Assembly (NCBI GenBank): GCA_030544215.1
Contig: JARZZO010000003.1
Location: 19,229,879-19,293,878 of the forward strand
Direction: 5' to 3'
Source of the DNA: Zantedeschia hybrid cultivar
Taxonomy: Eukaryota; Streptophyta; Magnoliopsida; Alismatales; Araceae
Length of the DNA: 64,000 bases
The translations under genes were made by a program, and so were the position numbers. Below the pieces are notes generated by a model. The model saw nothing but the letters and a program-made list of their open reading frames with translations. It searched no databases and was not told the origin of the DNA. This document shows, piece by piece, positions 55,540 to 64,000 of this stretch (its first letter is position 1; each line of letters starts with the position of its first letter).

Positions 55540-56860
55540 GTTGAGTCTGTGCAATGATGTGCAGACTCATTTATTACCAATGAGAATGCTTGTATTTATT
55601 TTGATTTTTGATTTGTGAGAGGAATGAAAATAGTTTTTCATAGTATTTTGATTGAAGAGGATGACATTTTTTTATGGGGATTATGATTTAGAATTTGAAC
55701 ATCAATTTTGGTTGTGTTTTATTTGACAAGAAAGTATAATAAACATTGCTTATTGTGTTTTTTCATATTTGAAGTAAAGAGATTTTGGATTTGATTTGCA
55801 GGGTATGGAAAAGTGTTTTTTATGTTTTCTTATTTGATTTTAATAAAAAATACTTCAAAGATTTATGCTTTTTATGTTTTGAATCTGTAGGTTTTGAAGA
55901 ATAAGCAAGATGTGCAAATTCAATTGAAATGAGACCTCTTTTAGGTATTTCTTATATTTTGCAAAAGGGCAAAAATGAGTTTTATTTGCTTTTTTTATTT
56001 ACATGAAGTATTTTATTCTTATCTTGTGGTTTTTTATTTAATTTTAAAATAATTAAGGCTGGAAAACTTAGATTCTTACAATTGAGGGTTGAGTCTGCGC
56101 TAGGGAGCGCAGACTCATTTGTCACAAAGTTGTTTTTTTACAATTTTTAGGTAATTTCAAGGAAAGACTTGGCATTTTGTTTGGGTTTTTTATTTATAGG
56201 AAATATAGGATTTATCCTTGAGATTTTATCTTGATTTGAGGGAAAATTTATGGCTAAACTACCAAATTTTAGGAATTTAGGGTTGAGTCTACGCTATAGG
56301 GCGCAGACTCATTTGTTATCAAAGTGTTTAGGTATTTTTTATATTTTTTTCAAAGAGAGTTTTGATCTTTTATTTAGGTTTTTGACTTATATAAAGTATA
56401 AATTTTTATGTGAATTTTTGGATTTAATTTGGAGAGAATTTAAGGTCAAAAAGATCAATTTTGGGAATTCAGGGTTGAGTCTACGCAAGGTAGCGCAGAC
56501 TAATTTGTCACCAATTTGTTTTCAAGGGTTTTTTTCATTTTTTTAAGAACAACTTGATGTTTTTATTTAATTTCCTGATAGATAATAATAAACTTGATTT
56601 TTAGAGAGTTTTAGATCATCTTGAAGTGGTCGGGAAGTTGATTTTTTATTTTTTCTGAATTTCAGAGTTGAGTCTGCGCAATATTGTGCATACTCAAGTC
56701 TGAACTGTGAATTTCTTATTTATGAGTTGTTTTATTAGATTTTTGATGGGATAACTTGATTTTATGTTTTGTTTGGTGATGATTTACAAATTTGGAGCTG
56801 CAGGCATAATTTAGGGGCCAAGAGATGAGGTTTTGACCATGAGATTGATGCGCAGACTCA
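55540..56860 (+). repeat. About 190-bp tandem repeats, each with a GAGTCTGCGC hairpin
   Basis: A hairpin of GAGTCTGCGC, a 6-bp spacer and GCGCAGACTC is perfect at 56091-56116. Variants occur at 55543-55568 (GAGTCTGTGC/GTGCAGACTC), 56285-56310, 56477-56502 and 56670-56695, and a half copy at 56850-56859. Spacing is about 192-194 bp between the clear neighbours. The 55543 copy compensates the change in both arms (GCGC to GTGC/GTGC leaves one G-T pair). Between hairpins are AT-rich units with TTTGATTTAATT-like wording. Confidence 0.75.
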
Positions 56861-56892
56861 AGTTTAAAGAGGATTTTCAGCAAGATTCTTAA

Positions 56893-59102
56893 TGTAAGGA
56901 CTGAGGTTTCGGATCCGGTTATTGGGTCAGTTTCGGGGTCGGATCCCTTAGTTTGGGCCCTGGTGGGGCTAAGACTTAGTTTCCTTTTCGCGTCGAACTT
57001 GCGAGACGCGGTACAAATGGCGTCCAGCAATGTGGACGTGTTTTAGGCTGTGCCACGTGGGCGCCACGTAGATCGGCTTTGGGCCGCGAGAGTACGGCCC
57101 TGGTCTTATCGTCTGAATGGCGTCTTGGATGGACAACGCCATTTAGAGTACGACCCTGGTTTGTCAGTGTACAATCCAGTCTTGTCGTCTGAATGACGTC
57201 GGTCTTGCACGACGCGTTTTACCCAGCTTCTGTTTGACCCCGCGAACCTTCCCTCCTTTCCCTCATTCTCTCCTTTCTCTTCTCTTTCCTCTCTTCCCTT
57301 CGACTCTCCGGCGAAGCCTTTCCCCCTCTCCTTCCTTTCCTCTCCCCATTCCTCCTCTCCCTCCACTCCATTAACCTCCCAACTTCCTCCACTACCACCA
57401 CCACTTTCTCCGAGGCACACTTATCTCCAGACGGCGGCCGACGTCCCGATGGAGTAGCGACGCCCACGGCGGTACCGGCGGCAGCGTGTCGCGAGGTGGG
57501 TTGGCGGCTTGGAATTAGGAGGAGTTCAAGTAACCGGTAGGGTGATGATCCCCGTTATATTGTGTTTAAAAATCATGTTTTTCCCGCTTTGAAGCATGTT
57601 TAGGAGGTTTTTGGGGTGAAAACACTAATTGTATGAAATGAGAAATTGAGAGTTTTAAGGGTTATCTAGGTTCTTCTCCTCCTTCTCCACTTTTCTTAGT
57701 GTTTTACACGATTTAGGAGAAGAAATCCCACCCCGTGGATTGGGAGATGGCGGAGGAAGAACCTGTCTGTGAGGGTTAAATGGCGTCGGGGGACAGCGAC
57801 GCCTTTTAGAAAGGCGGCTTCCACTCGCGACGCTATTTAGCCTAAATAACAGACTCTGTCTTTGGACTTATGAGCGTCCAAGGACAACGACGCCTTTTGA
57901 ACGACGACTTGCATGCACGACGCGTTTTAACTGAAATCACCCGAAGCCTGTCTCTGTTTCTGTCATTATTAGGCAACTAGGGACAACGACGCCTTTCAAA
58001 AGGCGGCTACATATGACGACGCGTTTTAGGCCTTTTCCCGAGGCCATATTTCACATGAACTATTTTAGGAAGCTTAAATGACGTCGGTCTTGGGCGACAC
58101 GATTCAAGCCAGAACTCCATTAATCCCTGCAATTAACACGTGTTTACATTGTCAGATAGTTTAGTTAATTGCATGCTTAGAAATGTACTCGATGACGATA
58201 GATTCTATGTAATCGGATCGCACCATGTTGTGTTTTGTGCGATCATGGGCCTAGAGTGACAGTTGTTAACGTTTAGGCACCCTGTGTCGGTGTGGGAGTG
58301 ACACGGCGCGAGTGTGGGAGTGGCGGGGTGATGCCTAGAGAGAGGGTCACCTAGTGTACCCTGGGATATAGTTAGTACCGGTGTGGGAGTGGTACATTCA
58401 GAGTGTCACTCGTGCTGGGAGAAGCATAACCACTTGGAGCCTGTCAGGCCGGAGTAGTCAGCACGCTATCCGAGGGGTTGCTGTTTGCTCTCAGTGGGTC
58501 GGTGTTTCCTGCATTCGGCCGTGTGGTTGGCATGTTTTGCCGAGACGTTGGTTGTGGGCTTCGTGGTAGAATGGTTTCAGAATTGTGCATATTATATTTC
58601 GAATGCATGTGTTTTATATCGAATTTAGGAATTGTGTTTACTATTTTACTTGTTTAAATTATCTATAATTACGTTGCTACACTTGTGGATGCGTGAGTGG
58701 GTGGTGGGGATCGAAGGATCCCTACTGAGCTTTTCGACGAGACTCACCCCTGCGGTTTTCAGGTGAAGGTTCCATGCAGGCGTAGCGAGGAGAGTGTTGC
58801 TTTGGGTCGCGCGCCAGCAGCCGTTGTTCCGGGGTATGCCCCGATGTAGTTGTTATTTTATTTTCTAGCATGTATGCTTAATTATTTCCTTTCAGTTGGA
58901 GTATGTAATTATTTGCTAAGTCGAGTCGCGTTGTAATAATTTCTAATTCTTGCACTTTATTTTTAATTCAATGTGATGTGAATGTTTAGCTTAGTTTATT
59001 ATTTATTTCCCAGACTTATCAAGATCCTGGTTTATTTCCAAATTAATGATTCGGTACCCATTTAGTAATCGGATCTCCGATTATAGGGTGGCGGGTCGTT
59101 AC
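56893..59102 (+). mobile_element. Candidate solo gypsy LTR
   Basis: Starts TGTAAGGACTGAGG and ends GGTGGCGGGTCGTTACA, the typical end of Tekay/Del-type LTRs. It has TG...CA termini and near-matching flanks CTTAA and ATTAA. A pyrimidine-rich leader (57245-57420) followed by GGCGG-rich sequence fits an R/U5 region. The primer-binding site that should follow an intact 5' LTR is absent after 59102, so this looks like a solo LTR. Multiple GACGACGCCTTTT/GACGCGTTTTA motifs lie at 57030-58110. Confidence 0.5.
57030..58110 (+). repeat. Repeated ACGACGCCTTTT / ACGACGCGTTTT motifs in the LTR
   Basis: Short alternating motifs recur: ATGGCGTC with GACAACGCCATTT, then GGGACAGCGACGCCTTTTAG, AGGACAACGACGCCTTTTGA, CACGACGCGTTTTA, GGGACAACGACGCC, and GACGACGCGTTTTAGGC. 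Several form GGCGTC/GACGCC inverted pairs with one another. The pattern is more than chance for AT-rich surroundings. Confidence 0.6.
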
Positions 59103-60697
59103 AATTAAAAAGATGGAATCTCCTGAGGTTGAGGGGAATTCCAAGACTTTCAAAGTGTAAATATTAGATGGTCTCAAAGCCAATCCGATACTATGTACTT
59201 ATTCAGATTATTAATAAATGACAATAATTCATTGTGTGTAATTAATTCAATCTGTGTTTATCGTATCACGATGAAGTCCATGAACATGTGCAATAGTCTT
59301 CGGATTATGATGAGATCATAATTACGGGACCGAAGACTTATAAACACATGTTCTTAATTGTTCCTAGTCATAGGATGTTTGAGATAGGACATCAAACATC
59401 CGGATAGACTAGTATAGGTTACTTCAGCTCATATGATGAGGGTGACTGATCCTATAAGTCACTTGTGTGGAGACACTATGCTGGACCTATAGGTGCTCAT
59501 TAGCGAATGAGTTCACTGAACTGATCCGACTATGAATCGCTGAATGGTAATCACCTCACTGTTAACCAGCTCGATTCATTTGTCACAGTTGCGTGGATGA
59601 TCCTTGGACCTGAGACTCCAAAGATATCTTGTTGGTAGGTTTCTGAACTTTGACCTTGACTAACGAATCCCTAACCATGGGTTATTAATAAGTCAAGCGA
59701 TCGGGTTCAGGGAAATGCCCTCGAAGGTAATTGTGTGTTCAATACGGGATCATCCGCTCTCGGTAGTTTGAGAGAGAATGTTCCGAGAATGATGCGCTTA
59801 AAGTCCCTGGCCAGGGCGGACTTTGTAATCGATAAGGAGTTATCGGATTCAGATTAGCGGCATCTGATTCAAGTGAATAGACCAAATAGGGTTTAACAGT
59901 AAACCATGCCCTAGGTCGATTCAGGAACATTGCACGGATGAAAGATTATATCCGCGCGCTAACTGATGACAGAAATGTTGCAATAGAGGGTTGTGATAAC
60001 CCCAGTGCCATCCAGGATCACGCGATGTTGCTTGGCATCCAACGTGATCGGCAGTCCGTCCGAATTTATTGTGGGACATTAAATTCGACTGATTAATTGA
60101 ATATAAGGATATTAATTAATTCAGTGGGTCAGTAACGGGTTATTGGACTTAATGGGCTATTAACTGGACTGGTATTTGGGCCTAAAGGGTCACACTCAAA
60201 TGGTTTTCAAGTCGATGGATAATCCGATAGGATTTCGGATAAGTCTGGGTTTTTATGAAAAACCGCAAACAGACTTATTATAAAAGAACGGATTCTACGT
60301 CGGGGGTCAGCAACCCTGACCTAGCCGTCATTGGTTCTTTCTCTCTCTTCTGGGCGTGTGATTCTCGACTGCTCCGCCTTCCGTCCGACGGGAGAATCAG
60401 AATCCGCATGTCGCGGCGGATTACGCGCAGCCAGACGGGATCTACGAACGCCGCAGCAAGCGAGGAAACGAGGACGATCCATCGCGAGGAGAACCGCGTG
60501 GATACCGCTAGAAGTCGGGCATCTACGCGACTTGCGGCATCACTCCGACGGAACTGGAAAACAAACGCGGTTTCGAATCCGCGCAAGGTAAATCCGATTT
60601 ACTCCGGTTTTATTTCTACGACCGAAACGAGACATATCAAATCCCGAATATTTTATTCCGCTGCGTTTTTGGGTCGGATCCCGACACAGCGATCCCA
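59103..60697 (+). mobile_element. copia 5' LTR
   Basis: Sequence ending CA at 60696-60697, 4 bp before a tRNA-Met primer-binding site. A TATAAAAG box at 60279-60286 sits about 410 bp from the LTR end, consistent with a U3-R-U5 layout. The left limit is uncertain: I set it at the end of the candidate gypsy LTR, but a TG start such as TGTAAATATTAGATGG near 59156 is also possible. The 3' LTR lies outside the window. Confidence 0.6.
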
Positions 60698-60701
60698 ATA
60701 G

Positions 60702-60713
60702 TGGTATCAGAGC
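60702..60713 (+). other. copia primer-binding site
   Basis: TGGTATCAGAGC, complementary to the 3' end of initiator tRNA-Met, the standard primer of plant copia elements. It is followed by CAGGTTC. Confidence 0.9.
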
Positions 60714-63056
60714 CAGGTTCCACTGTGTTCTTCGCTGTTTCGGATTCCGAAATATAATTTTCTAGTTATATTCCATGCATATTATTCAATTTTGTTTAAA
60801 GAATGATGTTCATGTGATGAATATATAATTAATTTGATTAATATCGTTCCTGCAAAATCAAATTTTTATGGTGTTTCTTGCGTTCTTCGTGGGACGAAGA
60901 ACAAGGTCGTCTTGGTGATGTTTAGATGATCACATGCGTTGTGATGCGTCTGGCTAAGGTTTTGGTGTGACCAAAAACCCTCCCTAGCCACTACCTTCAC
61001 CACCTCCGGCGCCGGCATGGCCTGATCGACAGCTTCCGGCTGCCAATAGGGGCCTCCCTTTCCCCTCGGAACCGAGAGCTGTGTGCAGGGATCGGGGCCC
61101 CAAAAAGGGGGGCAAACTGCGGTGGGAGCGCCATCCGGCACCGGCGAGGTGACCGGCGACGGTCCGGCTCCCTCCCAGTGCCGGGGCGGTCGCCGGCCGC
61201 CACCCACCCCCCTTCCCCCCACGGCTCCTGCTTGCAGGCGCCGCCGTCGGGGGGGGGAAGGAGGGGCCCGGTTCGGGCCATGCTGCTAGGGTTTCCTAGC
61301 CGCATGGTCCAACCGGACTGGGCCGGGCTCAGACCGGATCTGAGCCCGACGCCCCTGGCGTGGACCAGGCACCCCTGGTCCGAACTAGGGTGCCCTGGTC
61401 CAAACCCCAGGCTCAGCTGGGCTGAGCCCTGGTTCGACCAGAAAGGGGGGGGGGGCTGAATCACCTTAAATTTTTGGGGTTTTTGATTTTAAATTGTTTT
61501 AAAACTTATAAAATTTCAAAAAGTTGTTTTGAAATTGAAGTTTTATCCAATTTAATTTTCTGGAAACTCATAACAATTTTTTATTATTATTATCATGATT
61601 AACAAATGTTGTTAATAGTTATGGTTAACTATTTATTTAAATGTTAAATGATTGATTAACTTTAACTTTATGATCTAATTGTTAGATTCATGTGAGATAA
61701 TAGTAAATAACATAAGTTAATTAATCTAATTGTTAGATTAATTTGTGATTAGCATGGAATATTTTAGAAAGTTATATTTTGTTATTTTGCTGTACATTTG
61801 ATGAATATTAATTGCTTGTTTAAATTCGATTTAAATTAAGCATGCATGAATTGATTTTCGAAAATTCTAAATTCTCCAAAATTTTGTTTGGTCCCTGGTT
61901 TTATGAAACCTGAAATTATTATTATTTTCGAAAATTTTAATTAGCCATTTGATGTGCAATTCATGTGTGGTCTGTTTAACTAAAACACATGGTGGTCATG
62001 GACGAGCATTAATTGTGGATGTAGAATGTGATTGTGTGGTTTATTATTTATTAATAAATAGAGGTCTGCGAACCTCTCCCTCTCATATTCCATTGTACTT
62101 CTACCTTCCTCCTTGATGTAATCGCCATAAGGCTTCATTTAAATTATCATGTAATTGAGAATTCCGATGTAATTTGATCGAGGCGGCTGCGCGCGGAGCG
62201 AGGATGATCCACAGCTGCTGACCAGATGAAAATGAAGGAGTTCATTGAATCCATGGGTTTGCATACTCATGATATAAGTTGTTATATTGTGTATGTGTGT
62301 GTGTTTGACTGTCTGGCTCAAGTCAAACCACAGTGCCGTCCATGACCACACTAATGACATGTATGTGATGCGTGTGCTTAATATTTGCTAGGTTATTAGT
62401 ATTTATAATATATTCGATATGTTTAATACTATCACCTAGGATGAGACCAAACTAAATAAGTAAAACCTTCGTTACAAACTCTAAGTCGTAGCGTGAGTCA
62501 TTGAGAATGCACCGCGTGACTCTCCATCAATATGATCAATAGAACTCAATTCAGTGATGGTAGATACTATATGTTTACCCGAGGTCTGCTATTGTCTGTT
62601 GAGAGAACTGTTGATCATGGCATAAGATGCCTTTGGATAAGAGTAGAGGAACGATATAGTTATCCACGTGTTTACCCGGGAACTATATTTCTACTTTACT
62701 CTGTCACATATTGATGGTAAAGCTTAGACCGGAGATAATGGTCTACTGTGTTTACCCGGGACCATTAAACTTGGGAGCCGAAATATGATCGGATATTACA
62801 AGGAGTTGCAATTATCATGAGATGATTGCTCTGAGATAGCGGTATGATACTACGTGTTTACCCGAAGTCATACTGTGATGCTTGGAGATTCTGATCCCCA
62901 CTAGGAGACAGTCGGCATCTCCCGTTCTGTATATCTGAAGGTTATACAGTCCGTCGAAAATTAGTGGGAGTAAAACTAGATAATAAAAGACCATATCTTG
63001 TTTTAGTTAATCTGAATATCTGCTAATTATCAATTGATTATCTCATGTAGGTGAGA
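60714..63056 (+). mobile_element. Long copia leader between primer site and gag
   Basis: About 2.3 kb, longer than usual. 60950-61460 is strongly GC-rich and low in complexity. 61470-62100 is AT-rich. 62450-62960 carries a series of hairpins with a shared GTTTACCCG motif. No conserved coding sequence is seen. Frames of up to 155 codons on both strands in the GC-rich part appear to be due to composition. Confidence 0.6.
62561..62950 (+). other. Series of hairpins with shared GTTTACCCG loop
   Basis: GTTTACCCG occurs at 62573, 62670, 62750 and 62856. At three sites it lies in the loop between different complementary arms: ATATAGTT (62654-62661) with AACTATAT (62681-62688); TAATGGTC (62736-62743) with GACCATTA (62760-62767); GTATGA (62842-62847) with TCATAC (62868-62873). 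The first site has a weaker stem. A further stem CTGTATA/TATACAG lies near 62926-62951, and GAGTCA/TGACTC at 62495-62522. Stems differ while the loop is conserved, which points to an RNA structure in the genomic transcript, for example for packaging or dimerisation. Confidence 0.6.
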
Positions 63057-63986
63057 ATGTCACACCATAACCCGTTGCGAGGCATACTTGATGCCAACCG
63101 TTTGAGAGGCACCAATTACTCAGACTGGTTCAGAAACCTGAAGATAGTCCTCAGGTCTGAGCAGATTGCCTACGTCTTGGATAATGAACCTCTTGCTAAA
63201 CCAGCATTGGATGCTCCAGAGGAGGAAATGATAGCGTATGAAAAATGGAAGGAAGATTCCACCATGGCCCAATACTACATGTTAGCCTCTATGAGCAATG
63301 AGTTGCAGAGGCAACATGCAGAGATGGATGCTAGATCCATCATGCTCCACTTGAAGGAGCTATTTGGTGAGCAGAGCATAATCGAACGATATAAGATATC
63401 GAAGAATCTGTTCAAGGCTCAGATGGTAGAGGGAACTTCAGTACAGAATCACGTGCTGAAGATGATTGAGTGGGTAGAGAGGATGGATACTCTTGGGATT
63501 ACACTTCCCAACGAGATGCACATAGACCTCGTGTTGTCTTCACTTCCACCGTCATATGCTCAGTTAATCGTTAATTTTAACATGAACAAGATCCAGGCCA
63601 CCTTAGCTGAACTGCTGAACATGTTAAAGACTGCTGAGGGGAACCTTGTGAAGGATAAACCCTAAGTCCTCATGGTTGGTAAGACCAACAGAAAAAGACT
63701 TGCAGTCCAAACTTTTCGAAAGAATAAGAACAAGGTTCAGAGAAAGGCAAAGGTTGCCAAGAAAGACAAAGGTAAAAGTGCTGAGAAAGGTGATTGCTTC
63801 TACTGTCACTAGAAAGGGCATTGGAAGAGGAATTGCAAAGAATACCTCAAGGACAAGACTCAAGGAACTGTGAAGCAGCAGGACGCTTCAGGTATCTATG
63901 TGATAGATGTAAACTTGTCAATTAGAGATTGTTCATCATGGGTATTAGATACTGGATGTGTATCTCATATCTGCAATTCTGTGTAG
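63057..63986 (+). pseudogene. copia gag and protease start, with in-frame stops
   Basis: From ATG 63057 the frame gives about 200 residues of a copia gag (DUF4219/UBN2 type): LRGTNYSDWFRNLKIVLRSE, YYMLASMSNELQ, MLHLKELFGEQS, LVLSSLPPSYAQLI. The frame stops at TAA 63663-63665. Beyond it, the same frame still encodes a Lys-rich stretch, a CCHC zinc knuckle interrupted by TAG at 63810-63812 after CFYCH, and a protease start with LDTG (SSWVLDTGCVSHI). It stops again at TAG 63984-63986. Three nonsense changes in an otherwise intact frame indicate a recently inactivated copy. It continues past the window end. Confidence 0.85.
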
Positions 63987-64000
63987 GCACTGACAAGAAG

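Noticed and set aside
56893..59102. Interpretation as an intact 5' LTR of a gypsy element continuing to the right
   Set aside because: No primer-binding site or gypsy gag follows 59102; copia LTR sequence does. Solo LTR is the better reading.
60702..60713. Possible tRNA gene because of the tRNA-Met match
   Set aside because: Only 12 bases complementary to the tRNA end, directly after an LTR; it is a primer-binding site.
60866..61464. Open frames of 118 and 155 codons on the minus strand and 93 on the plus strand
   Set aside because: They lie in the GC-rich low-complexity part of the copia leader, and no conserved domain is visible.

Overview
The window is nuclear DNA from a flowering plant. 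It has spliced host genes with GT/AG introns, long AT-rich intergenic stretches, plant LTR retrotransposons, MITEs, a Helitron and an Au-type SINE. The 5' ends of the three host genes are much more GC-rich than their 3' parts (most clearly exon 1 of the CTF4 gene), which is typical of monocots. I therefore favour a non-grass monocot, but I cannot name the species from sequence alone. Host genes: (1) a complete 11-exon gene at 4825-11822 (+) for the replisome adaptor CTF4/WDHD1 (plant EOL1 type), 966 codons before the stop, with a cluster of E2F-like sites just upstream. (2) A single-exon PLS-class PPR gene at 17080-19740 (+), apparently the counterpart of Arabidopsis At3g02330/MEF13, a mitochondrial RNA-editing factor of E/E+ type. 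(3) A two-exon papain-like (C1A) cysteine protease gene at 43238-41608 (-). A decayed partial copy of CTF4 lies downstream in the same orientation: an exon-2 remnant near 20.3-20.5 kb, then intron 4, exon 5, part of exon 9, exons 10-11 and the 3' UTR at about 31.5-36.3 kb. A block of retrotransposon DNA (about 21.2-31.4 kb) lies between the two parts, and an Au-like SINE has landed in pseudo-exon 10. Mobile DNA region by region: 1-4.4 kb carries a TGACGTCA-bracketed repeat, a Helitron 3' remnant and a TIR MITE. 13.97-14.98 kb is a hAT-like element with a perfect 8-bp target duplication and a LINE RNase H tail inside it. 21.2-31.4 kb holds LTR/leader sequence and a minus-strand, pol-less Tat-like gypsy element with a broken, internally duplicated gag and two tandem arrays in its 3' region. 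38.5-41 kb and 43.5-44.2 kb carry MITEs. 47739-50358 is a non-autonomous Helitron with a probable captured segment. 52.7-59.1 kb is gypsy LTR-derived sequence with hairpin-bearing tandem repeats and a candidate solo LTR. 59.1-64.0 kb is the 5' part of a copia element (LTR, primer-binding site, long structured leader, gag with nonsense codons) that runs off the window. The host genes are not functionally linked to one another. I found no CRISPR array, no operon-like cluster and no new enzymatic system. The signals most worth a second look are: the hairpins in the copia leader that share a loop motif while their stems differ; the Helitron with its shorter relative; the duplicated gag and arrays of the gypsy element; the hairpin-bearing 190-bp repeats; and the CTF4 pseudogene with its SINE. 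All coordinates were read by eye; repeat boundaries are approximate unless a motif is named.
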